A stretch of DNA of 64,000 bases from Isoetes taiwanensis (lineage: Eukaryota > Streptophyta > Lycopodiopsida > Isoetales > Isoetaceae). Under the pieces are notes generated by a model that was given only the letters and a program-made list of their open reading frames with translations, made no database searches and had not been told where the DNA came from. The stretch spans positions 41,717,203-41,781,202 of the forward strand of contig JAJEKV010000002.1 in the NCBI GenBank assembly GCA_021234155.1, in the 5' to 3' direction. This document shows, in pieces, positions 10,367 to 21,579 of this stretch. Positions within the stretch are counted from its first letter, which is position 1; every line of letters begins with the position of its first letter. The position numbers and the translations under genes are program-made.

Positions 10367-12220
10367 TCATGAGGGACTGTGTCGATGGCAAAAGCAGGCA
10401 GCATGTCGTGAGGCTTGACCATCAAAGGGTAGGGGCCCAGGTGCTGGCGTGAGACGAGACCAACCCAGTTGGATTGTTGGACCAGAGGATTGAGAGCTTG
10501 ATAGATTTGTTCTTGAGCTTGTTAATCCAATAAAGCAGGTGGAGGCGCTTGGTGGGTCTGTTGCTGATGCGCGAGGTGGTTTCTTCAACTTGATAAGCAG
10601 TGAGGCGTACCGAGGTAGTTTGGTTAATACCTGGAAGTTGGACTTGAACTTGAGGGAGTTGTGGGCATGCCGTAGTGGTGTGGCCCCACTCCTAGCAGTG
10701 ATAACATTGAGCTTTCGCAGGATCAAAAGGAGTGTATGAGCTTTAGCCTCGTGATTGCTGAGGGGGGTTGAGGTTGTGGATATTGCTGCTGTTGTGGATA
10801 TTGCTGAGGCTGTTGATATTGCTGAGGCATCGTCTGAACTTGAAAGACCATCTTTTGTCGAAAAGACGTGGATGAGAGCGGGTGCATTCTTCAGTACCAT
10901 GATTGCACATATTGCAACGTTTAGAGTGAGGAGGACCATTAGTAGAATTGCATTCATTGACCAGATGACCTTGATACTTACAAATGTGGCACCAAATTTG
11001 ACTTCTTTATAGTGGACCAGTTGATGAGGTTGAACCATGTTTTGTGGAGCCATAGCAGGAGGAATGAAAGGGAGGTCTGTGAGAATAACTCCACGGGAAG
11101 ATACATTGACAGAATGATTGAGCAGTTCGATAGCATGATCCAGCCTCTTGGGTCGCAATTATTTAGTCATAAGGCAAATAGCGGAGGGAGGCCCTGTAGA
11201 AACCAAATTAAGATTTGATTTTGCGTGGGGTACTCCTTGAGCTTGCTAATCAAGATATGTAGACGATCAGCAAAAATCAAGGGCAGACTCCGTTGGTTGT
11301 TGTTGAAGATCATTGAGTTGCTTGAGAAGTTGTTGGTCATCATCAGTGGTACCATAATGGGACAGAAAGGATGTCCTCATTTCATGCCAGTTTTGATTCC
11401 AATGACTTTCATTGGCCATAAGCCATTGACGAGGGGCTCCACACAGCGTGGTTGAGAAAATGTGAAACTTGAGCTGTGGTTGAGAGTGGCCATTTAAGAT
11501 AGCCAGAGCTTCGAATTCTTCCATGTGTGCCTTAGGACTCTAATCAAGGATGGACTTCCCCTTTGCATTCCCAAAAACCGGATAGATAAGCTTGAGGTTG
11601 TGAGCAGTGGATGACGGGACGAGAACCTGAGTGTAAAGTGGTGGGGGCATAAGATTAAGCAGGTCCTGGAGGCACAGCTGAGGGCTGGGAGCAAGGCATG
11701 TGCGTGGGGACAGTGAACCCCGAAGGTCCCGAAATTTAGGTTTCATTTGGTAATATCCCTTGTGTGCCATCCTCATTGAATTTGAGACCACAAATATTGT
11801 AGACATTAACAGGAGGTTGAAAAGATGGAGAAGACTGAAATATTTGGACATGGTTAGGACCAAAAGAAACTTGAGTGTAGCCCATACCATGCTGTGGGGA
11901 AGATGGTTGCGAAGGTAATGGCGTCAATCCAGAGGGAATATGAATATAAGTGCTTTCCAGTGTTTGAAAGTAGTGAGGAGTCTGATGCACAGGAGTGTGA
12001 TGCGGTAACTATTGTTGAGAGAAATATTTGCAAGCAAGGGAAGACCTCGGCCGGGAACAGGCGCGAGGGGTAGGCGGTGCAGAATGAGCATGCGAGCGAA
12101 AACGGCCTCCTTCAATATCATAATCAGCATCGTACATGTTGCAAGCAGCTTTCCTGCATTAATGACGTTCCAATCTAACCGCCTGAGAAGCTCGTCTTGA
12201 GTAAAAGCACGAATAGACAT
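10367..12220 (-). pseudogene. Ty3/gypsy-type gag remnant
   Basis: Minus-strand retrotransposon gag with several frame changes. The N-terminal part is Pro/Gln/Ser-rich (about 11,990-11,740). A capsid domain follows at 11,524-11,267: MEEFEALAILNGH, then APRQWLMANESHWNQNW, FLSHYGTTD and LKQLNDLQQQPTESALDF. This is the Retrotrans_gag (PF03732) pattern of a W-rich core and an L..L.Q...ESL repeat. Continuation ILIWFLQGLPP lies at about 11,200. Zinc knuckles CHICKYQGHLVNEC and a second Cys/His cluster (RCNMCNHGTEEC) are readable at about 10,990-10,868, in a frame different from the long open frame there. No protease, RT or LTR was found. Confidence 0.7.
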
Positions 12221-12511
12221 CTTATAGTCTGGAAAAAGGAACTAGGACCTGGCAGCAGCGACAGTGTTTAGGGTCTGGGTTTGAGATCATCTGCAAGACA
12301 GCCCTCTATGAGGACCCTTGGATCAAGCAGACAAATCCTAGTATAGTGTGTCACGTGGGATTTTGCAAAGAAATCAGAACAGAAAGAATGAAACAGAAAA
12401 GCAAAGGGACTATATGCCAAGATAAGACTCCTTGAATATCAAAAAGAATACATGAGCTCTCGCTCAAACGAGAAGACTGAAACAAGACGATACTAAGTCT
12501 CATTTAAAACC

Positions 12512-12514
<3 letters not shown>

Positions 12515-12546
<32 letters not shown>
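12515..12546 (-). other. Poly(A) tail of the L1 LINE
   Basis: A run of 32 T on the plus strand is the poly(A) tail of the minus-strand LINE whose coding region starts to be readable about 240 bp away. It marks the 3' end of the element. Confidence 0.85.
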
Positions 12547-12552
<6 letters not shown>

Positions 12553-12787
12553 AAGGTTGTTTTTATATTTCATTTAATAAAAATACATTGTGCAAAAGGA
12601 GGCATGCTGCTTCGATCCATGGGGATCTCCCTGGATGAGGCAGACTCCTGTACCTAGAGTACTGATATATATCATAACATCCATAAGTTAACCGATCTTA
12701 TAATGATCAATCTTAATCCAAAAATTCAGGACCATTATGTAATAGGGTCTATTTACTGTCTGGAAACCAAAGTAGACTATTGACAAA

Positions 12788-14619
12788 TTAAGATACATCC
12801 ACCAAATCTTGGATAGTGAGGTCATCTACTTTCGAATTTCCAAAAATCCTGAGCATCTTGTCTAGTTTCCGGGCACTGAAGTCCGTATAGTCCATCAGCA
12901 ACATAACATGAGCTTCCCGTTTCTGCTGCCATTTGTGGAAGAGGTTGAAGAAAATCTGTTTCAGACCATTAAATCTCCATAACTCATGCTGGTTCAGTGA
13001 CTTTCTTATAGCCTTGGCATGGATCATTTCCTGCTTTAGTTTGATCAGTGTGTCAGCCAGTTCAGATCTTGAAATCTTGGGGTCATCAGAGTCATCATCC
13101 TCAAATAATCTGATTGGAGCTCCCAGCTTGACTAACCTCTTCTGATGAGCTGTGAAGAATACCATCAAAGTCAGTTAAAACAGTAGTAAAGAATTGAAAA
13201 GAACCATTATACTTCCCAATCGTATCCCAAGCTTTATCATATTTCTTCCCCCTGAGAAGTTTATGAGCCAGGGCAGTAATTTCCAAGATATCCAGAAGAG
13301 CCTTTTTAAGGGAGATAATGTTAGGATTCTGCCTTTCATGACCACCTTTCCAAATTACCCACAGACACAGATTTCTAGTGGTTTGGATTAACTTATTGTT
13401 ACTGTTTAGGAATTCCAGTAAATTCCCCGGGTAGCCAGAAATCCTCCAACAGGGGCATGAGAATACATGATTGGAGCTTTCTTTTTGACCACAACCTAGG
13501 GGGCAGGTATCTCCAACTGAACTATCATATTTGCGTCTTACAACATTTGTATGTAAGCTCTGATGTAGTACTAGCCACCTAAAGATTTTGATCTTACTAG
13601 CTACATAGCTTTTCCAACCACTGTGGCAAACTTTATCTAATGTTTCCTCCTCACAACCCCATAATCTGCTTGCCTTGGAATCCTGGCGGTCCAATAGAGC
13701 TTTGTAGATATCCTTGGACCATATAGCTTTCTTTGTTTTTAAGAGTCCACTTACTAGAATTATTAGCTAGGTCCCCAAAATTCTTCACAATACCTATCAC
13801 TCTATGATAGATACCCCTTAGTCTTTGTCTGCACTATTTCCCAAGGCAGCCACCCTTCTTTGTTAGTAAGATCTTCTATCTTTTGCAGGCCAGCATTAAA
13901 CCATTGCATATACTTCTGAGGGTGAGTGAGGGCCAGACAGTCATTCTGACTCTGATTAAATCCAAAGGAAGGATGCCAAAAAAAATTAATGTCTCTACAT
14001 CTAGCATCCAGCTCAGGAGGCCTAAAACAAAGCAGAGCTTGATTCCAAGCCTGAATTATCCTTCCCATGAGAGGGGATGAATCAGAGTTTGGTGTGGCTT
14101 GGAAGAAGGCAGAATCAGGCAAAAGATGTTTAAGGGTGTGACTTCCTTACAGGATAAGATTGGTCCACCCAATAATGGATCAGTTTCAGAGAAGGAGAGG
14201 GGCTATGACTCCATTTTCCCTGCCAAAGCTTGTGCTTGAAGGATAGGTCTTCGCATCCAAGACCTCCTTTGGATTTTCGTTTGATAACATCAGCCCATGC
14301 AGCCTTATGTGAACCTTGCCAAATAAATCTCCTTATGGCACTCTCAATATTGTTATATGATGCTCTATCTGCAACAATGGCTGAAGAAAAGTATACGTGT
14401 GAGCTTGCAATGACTGAGTTAGCCACTTCCACTCTACCAGCTAGTGAAAGAGATGAAGGGTAGAGCATAAGTTTTTTTATTAATCCTGTTCACCAAAGGC
14501 TCCCAAAGTCCATGTAGGGTACTGTTTAAAGCCAGGGGAAGACCAAGAAGTTTGGTGGCCATATTCCTCCCAATCACCTTTATCCCCAATATGTCTGTTT
14601 GATCCCTGTCACTAACCAT
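12788..14619 (-). pseudogene. L1 ORF2 C-terminal part (RT end, zf-RVT-like)
   Basis: From 14,619 downward: DQTDILGIKVIGRN...LLGLPLAL is the segment after RT motif D/E; ASHVYFSSAIVA...IRRFIWQG is the typical plant LINE thumb. Then 13,694-13,101 carries WKSYVASKIKIFRWLVLH, CPLGCGQKESSNHVFSCP, which is the zf-RVT (PF13966) pattern. The remaining C-terminus extends to 12,788. At least four frame interruptions separate these blocks (near 14,430, 14,130, 13,800 and 13,150). Confidence 0.85.
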
Positions 14620-14621
14620 TA

Positions 14622-14684
14622 GGGCAGATTTGGGGTCTCAAAATGGCCCATATCTTAGATGCCAGAATTCCACGTCATGTTTCT
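14622..14684 (+). repeat. Left terminal inverted repeat
   Basis: First 22 bp match the right end at 20 positions; similarity continues to the shared ATTCCACGTCAT block near 14,668-14,679. Confidence 0.85.
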
Positions 14685-15423
14685 CGCGACCAATGATGTT
14701 TGCGCATTTTTTTCCAGAGTCAGTATTAGTTGGCAAGTAGAAAGAGGAGCAGGCTTACTTGGCATCCACATGGCGAAATTTCATAGGACATGTTTGTGCA
14801 TTCATTGCAACCACATTAATGGCCCGCATTTTTCGAAAATCGTATCGCGGACCAAAATAATGGCTATTTTTCCCGCCTACTGTGCACATGCCCACATGCA
14901 CCAACCACCTTATCAAATTTTGGCACCAAGATTTCCATTGTTCACATTAGCGCCGCTACGTGCATCCTCTCCGCCTTCGCTCTTCATTTGGAATCCAAGT
15001 CTCCAATAGTGTCTGTGTTTTTGCGGGGCGAGCATAGAGTTAAGCAACAACGGCGAGGCGATGTGCGGACAAGCAAACGTCACGTTACATGCCATGTTTT
15101 ACTACCCAAATTTTCATTCTCGAAGTTTTCCTACTTTTCAGCTCTTCCCATTCATCGTATTGCTCCACGCCATTCATTCTTCCAATTCAACGACCGTCGA
15201 TCGACGGTGGAAGGATATCTATCCATAGGCTCGTGGGTGAGAATGCTATCCTTAACGAAGGGTGACTATGGAGTTACATCGCCGGAGCGACATTCATACG
15301 CAATGAATAGGTAGAGCTATAGGGTTCAAAATAAATGCTATGGATAGTATATTGCAAAAAAAAAAGGGAAGGGAGGGGGATTTGAAGAGGAGGATATTTG
15401 CAAATTTGCACCCTCAATAATAC

Positions 15424-15495
15424 ATGGATCACACCATGCGAAAATGCATATGCACTTTGTAAATGTGTAGTGAGATTTCGCGTCATGTGATCCTT
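15424..15495. repeat. GGATCACACC hairpin, copy 1
   Basis: Imperfect palindrome with arms TGGATCACACCATGCGAAA and TTTCGCGTCATGTGATCC. It belongs to the hairpin family repeated across the DNA transposon. Confidence 0.7.
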
Positions 15496-16185
15496 GCTTC
15501 TTTTTTCTTCCCTCTTCTTGATTTATATTCATTCACTGAATCAAATATTTTTCTTTGGGCTATATTTATCAGATGTCGGGGATTTGAGACTAGGGAAAAG
15601 CATTACTAGCATCGTTGTTGTCTAACATATGGATATAAGAGACATGCTTTTCCAAGATATACATTCAGGGCAATGTGCATCTAGTTTTACGTTGTAAAGT
15701 TGTGGGAGCCGAGCTTGAAAGTCGTCCCATGACCTCTTTTAAGCGAATTGTGCAAGCCTTATGAGAATGGTGTCCTTGCAATGAAGAAATGTTTGATAAG
15801 ACGTGCATCCAGGGTTGTTGAAAAAATGAGTTACAAAATATTTGCTCCATTAGAGGTGTTTACTTATGCCACGACACAAAAGCTCCAAAGATATATTGTA
15901 TAAAATGTCACTTTCATGAGTCTTTGGATCAGTTAACTCAAAATGTCACATATGGAAACATTGTTAGGTTTGATAAAATAACATAAAAATCTTATTTAAT
16001 AAAGCTTTGGTTGTTGGTAAAGTGTTGGCTTATTGATTAAGTGTTTGTATTTTGCTTTGGGACCCTCTTTGAAAAAGTTTAGTTCATAAAACATAATATA
16101 ACTTGGAATGACACATATTTTATATGCAAATGGGAGACTATTGATGAGGGACTTGGTGTTATTATCTATTGACAACAAACAAGAA

Positions 16186-16260
16186 AGTGGATCACACCAT
16201 GCGAATTTAGTATATTCCAACCTTTTAGCTTATACAAAATTCGCTTGGTGTGATCTTTTT
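16186..16260. repeat. GGATCACACC hairpin, copy 2
   Basis: Arms GGATCACACCATGCGAATT and AATTCGCTTGGTGTGATC around a ~30-nt loop. It lies in a ~400-bp unit that recurs from 16,541 (shared lead TGTTTAATTTTAATTTGACA in the next unit). Confidence 0.85.
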
Positions 16261-16580
16261 GGAAAAAGATGACTTCCTATAGTAAAATTACTTTGATTAT
16301 CTTTTAATAAAAGAAATATATGTGTCTTATTTGAAGTTAAGTGTGGATATGTGACGTGCTCATTTATTGATAAAGTGTTCGCTTTTTGAAAAAGGCTAAT
16401 AACTTTATGTACTACTAGAGTTGGTAAAGTATTTTAGATGCAAATAGGATGCTTAATGTGATCCTTCTTAAAAAACGATATGCTCTTTGAAAAGGACTAA
16501 TAACTTTATGCACTTAGAGTGGTAAAGCATTAAATGAGAAGGGGTACTTGTGTTTAATTTTAATTTGACAACAAATAAGA

Positions 16581-16660
16581 AAGTGGATCACACGATGCGA
16601 ATTTAGTGTGTTCCATTTTTGTTGCATATGTACTATTCGCTTGGTGTGATCCTTCTTGAA
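16581..16660. repeat. GGATCACACC hairpin, copy 3
   Basis: Arms GGATCACACGATGCGAATT and ATTCGCTTGGTGTGATCC. Preceded by the leader TTTAATTTGACAACAAATAA shared with other units. Confidence 0.85.
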
Positions 16661-16778
16661 AAAATAATATGCTCTTTGAAAAGGGATAATGACTTATGTA
16701 CTTAAGAGTGGTAAAGCATTTTAGATACAAATAGGAATGAGTACTTGTGTTTAATTTTAATTTGACAACAAATAGAAT

Positions 16779-17628
16779 AGAATAGAATAGAATAGAATAG
16801 AATAGAATAAATTTTTTAACGTCCATGGAGACCAATAGGTCATGGGACCCATACAATGGGCTAGTACAATCATTACTACTAGGATTAAAAAAACCCTGCC
16901 TCGAAAGGTTTTCAAGGGAAAAACCTTTGCAGTAATGATGATACTAGACAAGCAGAGATAATGACTACTGAGGGCTCAGTAATGGCAGACATTTATCTAG
17001 AACCTCAAGTATGTATAATGCCAAGTCATGCACAGATGGTGCTCTGAGAAGTTGTGGAAGCGTGGAATGGAATGCTAAGGTCAAAAAATGATTTTGGACT
17101 ATCTCAAAAGCAGGGCAACTCAGAAGAGTATGGCTTTCATCTTCAATAACCTGTAACTGGCAACAGGCACATAGTCTCGCTTCTCGCGGCAATTGCGGCC
17201 GCTCCCATCTACCCGTCTCAATCCGTAGCCTGTGGGACCCCGTGCGAATTGATGCAATAGCTACAAGCTTGTTCCTGGACAATGAAGCAAGCAAATAAGC
17301 TTGGGGCCCTGGTGCCAAGGTGGGATTTATGTGTGCATGATAATGACCAGTTTTCACTTGGGCCAAAGTAACTGCGTCCCATATCATTTGAGAAAAACGA
17401 CCATTGAGATATTGTTGCAAAAGCTCAGGATCAGAACTGGCAAGCATCAGGCAGTGCTCTGGTTGCACAGCCCAACGGGCAAACCATGTAGTGCAATGCT
17501 CTTTCCAACATCGTTTCAAACGCTGAGGAGATTCAGCCATGGCAAGTGCAAGAACAGGATACCTAACATCATCCATGTGGTGCACCTTGCGGATATAGTG
17601 GAGATGGCGCTTCATGGCAGAATGTTGA
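16779..17628 (-). mobile_element. 5'-truncated LINE with (TATTC)n tail
   Basis: 850-bp LINE 3' end. On the minus strand the coding end (17,628-16,965) is followed by a 3'UTR with the conserved stem-loop and a (TATTC)~6 tail (plus strand AATAG repeats at 16,779-16,808). It interrupts one ~400-bp hairpin unit of the DNA transposon: the leader GACAACAAATA stops at its left edge and AAGAAAGTGGATCACACC resumes at its right edge. It therefore inserted after the unit was made. Confidence 0.85.
16965..17628 (-). pseudogene. LINE ORF2 C-terminus
   Basis: About 220 residues of an RT-protein C-terminus: HHMDDVRYPVLALAMAESPQRL, KRCWKEHCTTWFARW, IASIRTGSHRLRIETGRW, then CACCQLQVIEDESHTLLSCP, a Cys/His cluster usual at the C-terminus of LINE polyproteins. 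It is clearly homologous to the ORF end at 28,666-29,227 (IASIHTGAHHLRIETGRW, IEDESHALQACPAYE). The RT domain is missing through 5' truncation, so the fragment cannot move. The upstream part of the long open frame (17,629-17,753) belongs to the host transposon, not the LINE. Confidence 0.85.
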
Positions 17629-17629
17629 A

Positions 17630-17710
17630 GAAAGTGGATCACACCATGCGAATTTAGTGTGTCCCTTTTTTTTGCATATGTATTATTCGCTTGGTGTGAT
17701 CCATCTTGAA
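17630..17710. repeat. GGATCACACC hairpin, copy 4
   Basis: Arms GGATCACACCATGCGAATT and ATTCGCTTGGTGTGATCC, directly next to the right edge of the LINE fragment. A half copy (GGATCACACCAAGTGAATCC) lies at 17,862-17,881. Confidence 0.85.
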
Positions 17711-18436
17711 AAAAAAAATAGCTTTCAAGTAAAAGGAAAGAAAGAAATATCATATTTAAAGTGTAAAGTGTTAGTATGTAAAGTGTTGGTTTATTAAAAT
17801 ACTATTTGTTTACGCTAAGTTGTAAGTTCAATATTTGTGTTTCTATTTACTTTTTTATGCAAGGATCACACCAAGTGAATCCTCTTTAAACAAGGATGGC
17901 TTTGACCTTCAATGTTCATAAATTTTATGAATGTTTGCATATAAGAATGTCACATATCATATTTTCTTAAAAAATAACTAGTCAAAGAGTTCTTCTACTA
18001 CTTAAAGAGTTTCAAGACTCATTTTTGCTATAATTTAAACAGCAATAGATTTTTAAAGGAATCTGTTGTGAAAAGTAGTCAAAGACTTCTTGTATTAGAG
18101 GTATCTAAACACAAACACCATAACCTTTGTACTTCAAGAATGTATAAACCCTTTGTATAAACCAATCATAAAATTGCATATTTCCATACAATTCACATCC
18201 ATTCATAAAATTTATACAATTGCCTACATTCATCCAATTCAGCTCTATTCACACAATTGCCTACACTAGCTGCCCTTGTCATATACACAAATCCTATAAG
18301 CACCAAAACATGTACAGTAAAAAAACAAGTTAGGTATTCAAATAGAATTAGAAGCAAAAACTTTTTACATTCAAAATTTTTTATGGCCGTATGGCTTTAC
18401 ATCAGAACATCATTTTGTAAATTTAAATGCCCGGAG

Positions 18437-18540
18437 GCTTCAACTATTCACAACAAAAAAGCCCGGAGGCTTGCAGTCATATGGTAAGAAGCTGGAGGCT
18501 AAGCTGGAGGCTAAGCTGGAGGCAAGCTGGAGGCTAAGAA
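18437..18540 (+). repeat. GGAGGCT tandem block
   Basis: Two CCCGGAGGCTT units followed by four units of AAGCTGGAGGCT in direct tandem. It lies just beyond the 3' end of the minus-strand small gene. Confidence 0.8.
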
Positions 18541-18581
18541 CAAGGAAAAAAAAAAAAAGAGGTGCTCTGCCCTAACAAATT

Positions 18582-19014
18582 TCATTCATCTGCTTCACCA
18601 TCTGCAAAACAAAAAAATAAGAAATAACCGTTAGTTGAATGCTTAAGAAAAGAAAGAAAACATGCATGTACCATTTAGCAACGCCATGAGCTCCTCGAAG
18701 TCAGCGGATTCGTCTTCAACTTCTTCATCTTCTTCATCATCTTCGGCTTCTTCTCCTTCGGTAGACCACTCATTCTCTGAAGAATCTCCTTCCCAGCCTT
18801 CAAGAACACCTGTGATGTACTCCTGCTCTGAAATTTCCTCTGATTCCTCATTCTCTGATTCCTCATCAAAGAAATCAGAGGAATCAGAGGAATCAGAAGC
18901 ATTCAAAGCAAGAACCGTGGGCAGCGGAGGGAACAGCGGAGGGAACGCCTCTTCCAGCCGTAATAGGCGCCTCTTGGAGGACACCTCCGGCTCTTCGCTA
19001 GCTGATCTCTTCAT
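18582..19014 (-). CDS. Small acidic two-exon protein in the DNA transposon
   Basis: Intact gene of 120 residues. Exon 1 runs 19,014-18,672 from the ATG; the donor is G|GTACAT. Exon 2 runs 18,601-18,582 after the acceptor TTTTGCAG and ends DGEADE-stop. The 69-bp intron keeps the frame, and reading on without splicing gives a different tail (CMFSFFS). The N-terminus is basic (MKRSASEEPEVSSKRRLLRL), followed by a Pro/Leu stretch (FPPLFPPLP), and then by a long Glu/Asp/Ser region rich in possible casein-kinase sites. No known domain. The basic start could be a nuclear signal and the rest an acidic activation or histone-binding-like tail; this is guesswork. It may be transposon-encoded or captured. 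Confidence 0.6.
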
Positions 19015-19499
19015 GGCGATGGACTAGCGAAATTGGGCGAAGGATCTAGCGAAGATTGGGCGGAGAATGGGGGGAGAATGGGCGCCAATCTAGGCGGGAA
19101 TAGATATAGGCTGGATTAGACGTGAAAATCGTAGGAATGATTCGAATTCCAGTCCTATCAACCATCATTACATGCCATTATGTGCATGTCTCGAAATTTG
19201 AGCCATATCCAATATTTTCCTTTTTTAACCTTATTCCTAAATATCCAATATCTTCCTTTTTTAACTTTATTCCTAAATATCTAATATCTTCCTTTTTTAA
19301 TTTTATTCCTAAACCTATATGATTTGAGTTTAACCTGAAAATGAACACCGATATAATTCGAATTTAACATACTATTTAATACCAAGATGCTATGTCACAC
19401 TATGTCGATAATTGGGATTTAAAAAAAAAAAACACTCCAAACCCTCCTCGAGAAAACCACGTAAGTGCCGACCTCACTTGTGTTTAAGTTTAATTTGAC

Positions 19500-19590
19500 A
19501 ACAAGCAACTTCCATACTGCGTCGATCGCACGACGCGAAATGAAGGTGTACAATTTGTATGCCCCAACACAATTCGCTTCGTGTGAGCCG
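19500..19590. repeat. GGATCACACC-type hairpin, diverged copy 5
   Basis: CGATCGCACGACGCGAAA and AATTCGCTTCGTGTGAGC form the arms. The leader TTTAATTTGACAACAAGCAA just before it matches the leader of copies 3 and 4, which supports common origin. Confidence 0.65.
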
Positions 19591-20112
19591 AACGTCCGTA
19601 CTAACCTCGTTTTTGAAATTTGCAACGTGCATATGGAAATCGAAAAGTCCATTCTCCTACAATCCATGCTTTTATACATTAAGCAAATTTCGAATTGTAG
19701 GGGGCGGGAAGCCTGTATTAGGATGAAGTAAAGATCCCGGTTAAGGCGCAGCCGCAGCGCCTCGAAATGAAAGTCTGATCTGATACAAAGCTTCAACCTA
19801 CACATTCAAATTTTGAAATGTAGAAGGCGGGAAGCTTGTATGGCCATGGCCTCTAAATGAAAATAGCGCAAGACAAGAATCGGTGACGCGCACGCTTGGT
19901 ATCTGACAAACCAAGAGACACTGTCATGAGTTGCCGGTATGCTATAATGCAAGTGCCTTTTTAGAAGCGCCACGTGTTGCATCAGTCTGTCTGACAACCA
20001 ACAGAATTAAATACATATGGCACCATGAATGTGTGATCCCCCTTATTCCGGGAGAATATTCCAAGCAAATCTGTAATTATGAGAGTTTGGTATCCTAGGT
20101 GGCATGGGAAAA

Positions 20113-20175
20113 CAGGAGCGGAAATATGACGTGGAATGGCTGATAGGAGGCTGTTTTGAGACCCCAAATCCACCC
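20113..20175 (-). repeat. Right terminal inverted repeat
   Basis: Reverse complement begins GGGTGGATTTGGGGTCTC and carries the same ATTCCACGTCAT block at the equivalent distance from the end. Confidence 0.85.
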
Positions 20176-21230
20176 TAATGAATGGAGCATTTGTCCTTGT
20201 TGAGCTTAACCCCTGACACCTCCCCAAATGATTCTAAAGCCTCAAGAAAATCTTGTAAACTCTGATCATCTTCCCTCAGAAACACAAAAGTGTCATTAGC
20301 ATATTGCATGATAACAAAAGGGTCAACAGAGTTAGGGATGTTAAGAGCTTGAATTTTCCCAGTGCTGTGTAGATGAAATGCCAATTTTGTAACCATTTCT
20401 GCAACAATTAGGAATAGGTATGGTGCCAATGGGCAGCCTTGTCTGACACCCCTTCTACATTCAAATAATTTGATAGGAGAACCATTGATAATTATTGCAG
20501 AGGAAGCAGTGGCATTCATTCTCCAAATCTAGTTGTAAATATCATCTGAAAATCCCAAATGGTTCATGGCTTTCTTGAGGAATTCCCAATTAATAGTGTC
20601 ATAAGCTCTTTTGAAGTCTAACCACCAGCATACAATTCTGCCCAAATAGCCTATTCCAATGTAGGCCTTCACTAGCTCCAACAAAATTGTCCAGGATGTT
20701 CCTGTTAGGAAGAAAGGCTGACTGACAAGGGCTTATTGTATCCTGGAAAATAGATTTTAACCTGTTGGCTAGAATTTTAGCCATAATCTTGTAAGTGGTG
20801 TTTGTCAAAGTAATAGGTCTCCAATCTCCAAGAACAACAGGGTTATCCACCTTAGGGACGAGGGCTATCTGATCTGCATTAATTGTTGGGCTCATAATAT
20901 TTGCTTTCCAAACCCCTTGGAAGAAATTTGTTAAGTCCTCTTTCATAGTATTCCAGAACTCCACATAGAACTCAGGTTGGAAGCCATCAGGGCCTGGGCT
21001 ATTTCCAGATTCCATGGATTTTAAGGTATCATGTATCTCCTTCTCCTGAGGGACTTCCATAACTTCCTTCTCATTAATCTTAACTTGCTTCCTAGGAATT
21101 GCATCAAAAAAATCCTCCATTTACTTGCTATCAACCTTTTTTTTCAGCAAAAAGATCTTCATAAGAATCTCTAAAGTAAGCCTCCAAATCCTCCTACTTC
21201 TCCAAGGTTTTCCCAGTCACCTTAACAATT
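20176..21230 (-). pseudogene. L1 reverse transcriptase, N-terminal part
   Basis: At 21,120-20,599: SGNSPGPDGFQPEFY (RT motif 0/1), IALVPKVDNPVVLGDWRPITLTN, KIMAKILANRLK, CQSAFLPNRNILDN. After a break, 20,519-20,175: GVRRGCPLAPYLFLIVAEM and the catalytic box, here QYANDTFVF instead of the usual YADD, so one catalytic Asp is replaced by Asn. The last readable residues (GVKLNKDKCSIH) are immediately before the DNA transposon terminus. These motifs copy LINE RNA at the nick by target-primed reverse transcription; this copy is dead through the YAND change, frame breaks and insertion. Confidence 0.9.
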
Positions 21231-21579
21231 CCATTGTTTGGCAGATCTAAAGAAGAAGGTAGAACTGCTTTTATCCATTTCATTAATATATTTGCATCTA
21301 CTCTTAATTGTTAAGGTTCTAGCTTCATTTTCCTCAATGATTCTGACTCTTCTTTCCAGGTCCTCCTCTTGTGCTTGTAGCTCCAAATTGTCTTTGTCCT
21401 TGAACAAATGTTCTCTAATTTTCCAGATGCTACTGTAAACCTCCTGTTTTTCCTTTCTTCTCTGATCATTCCATTTCTTACCACAGATTTTGATCCATCC
21501 TTTTACCAACTTCATTTTTTCAAGAAATAACTGTATGGAAGCTGTTCTCTCCACCTTATGCAAAGAGGAATAGTACTCT

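Larger units (their letters stand above)
12515..14621 (-). mobile_element. L1-type LINE, 3' segment
   Basis: The 3' third of an L1 LINE: distal reverse transcriptase, thumb region, a Cys/His-rich C-terminus and poly(A). At its 5' side the reading breaks exactly at the left terminus of the DNA transposon (14,622). The missing upstream RT resumes, in the same orientation, at 20,176 beyond that transposon. Several internal stops and frame changes make it dead. Confidence 0.9.
14622..20175. mobile_element. 5.55-kb DNA transposon (PIF/Harbinger-like termini)
   Basis: The two ends are inverted copies: left GGGCAGATTTGGGGTCTC, right (reverse complement) GGGTGGATTTGGGGTCTC, both continuing with AAAA, a degenerate stretch and ATTCCACGTCAT at 48-60. 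It splits the L1 reverse transcriptase at one point. The flanks are TTA on the left and TAA on the right, so the target site is TA or a TWA-type trinucleotide. GGG termini plus TWA point to PIF/Harbinger. No transposase was found, so it looks non-autonomous. Cargo: repeated 80-bp hairpins, a LINE fragment, a GGAGGCT tandem block and a small acidic-protein gene. Confidence 0.8.

Noticed and set aside
10755-11012. Plus-strand frame with VDIAE repeats
   Set aside because: Antisense of a Gln/Ser-rich part of the Ty3-like gag.
18662-19027. Serine-rich 121-codon plus-strand frame
   Set aside because: Antisense of the acidic two-exon gene; the Ser runs are the complement of Glu codons, and the minus strand has fitting splice sites.
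14622-20175. Inversion of part of the L1 LINE as explanation for the inverted GATTTGGGGTCTC blocks
   Set aside because: Both LINE segments run in the same direction and meet at the blocks; termini of an inserted transposon explain this better.
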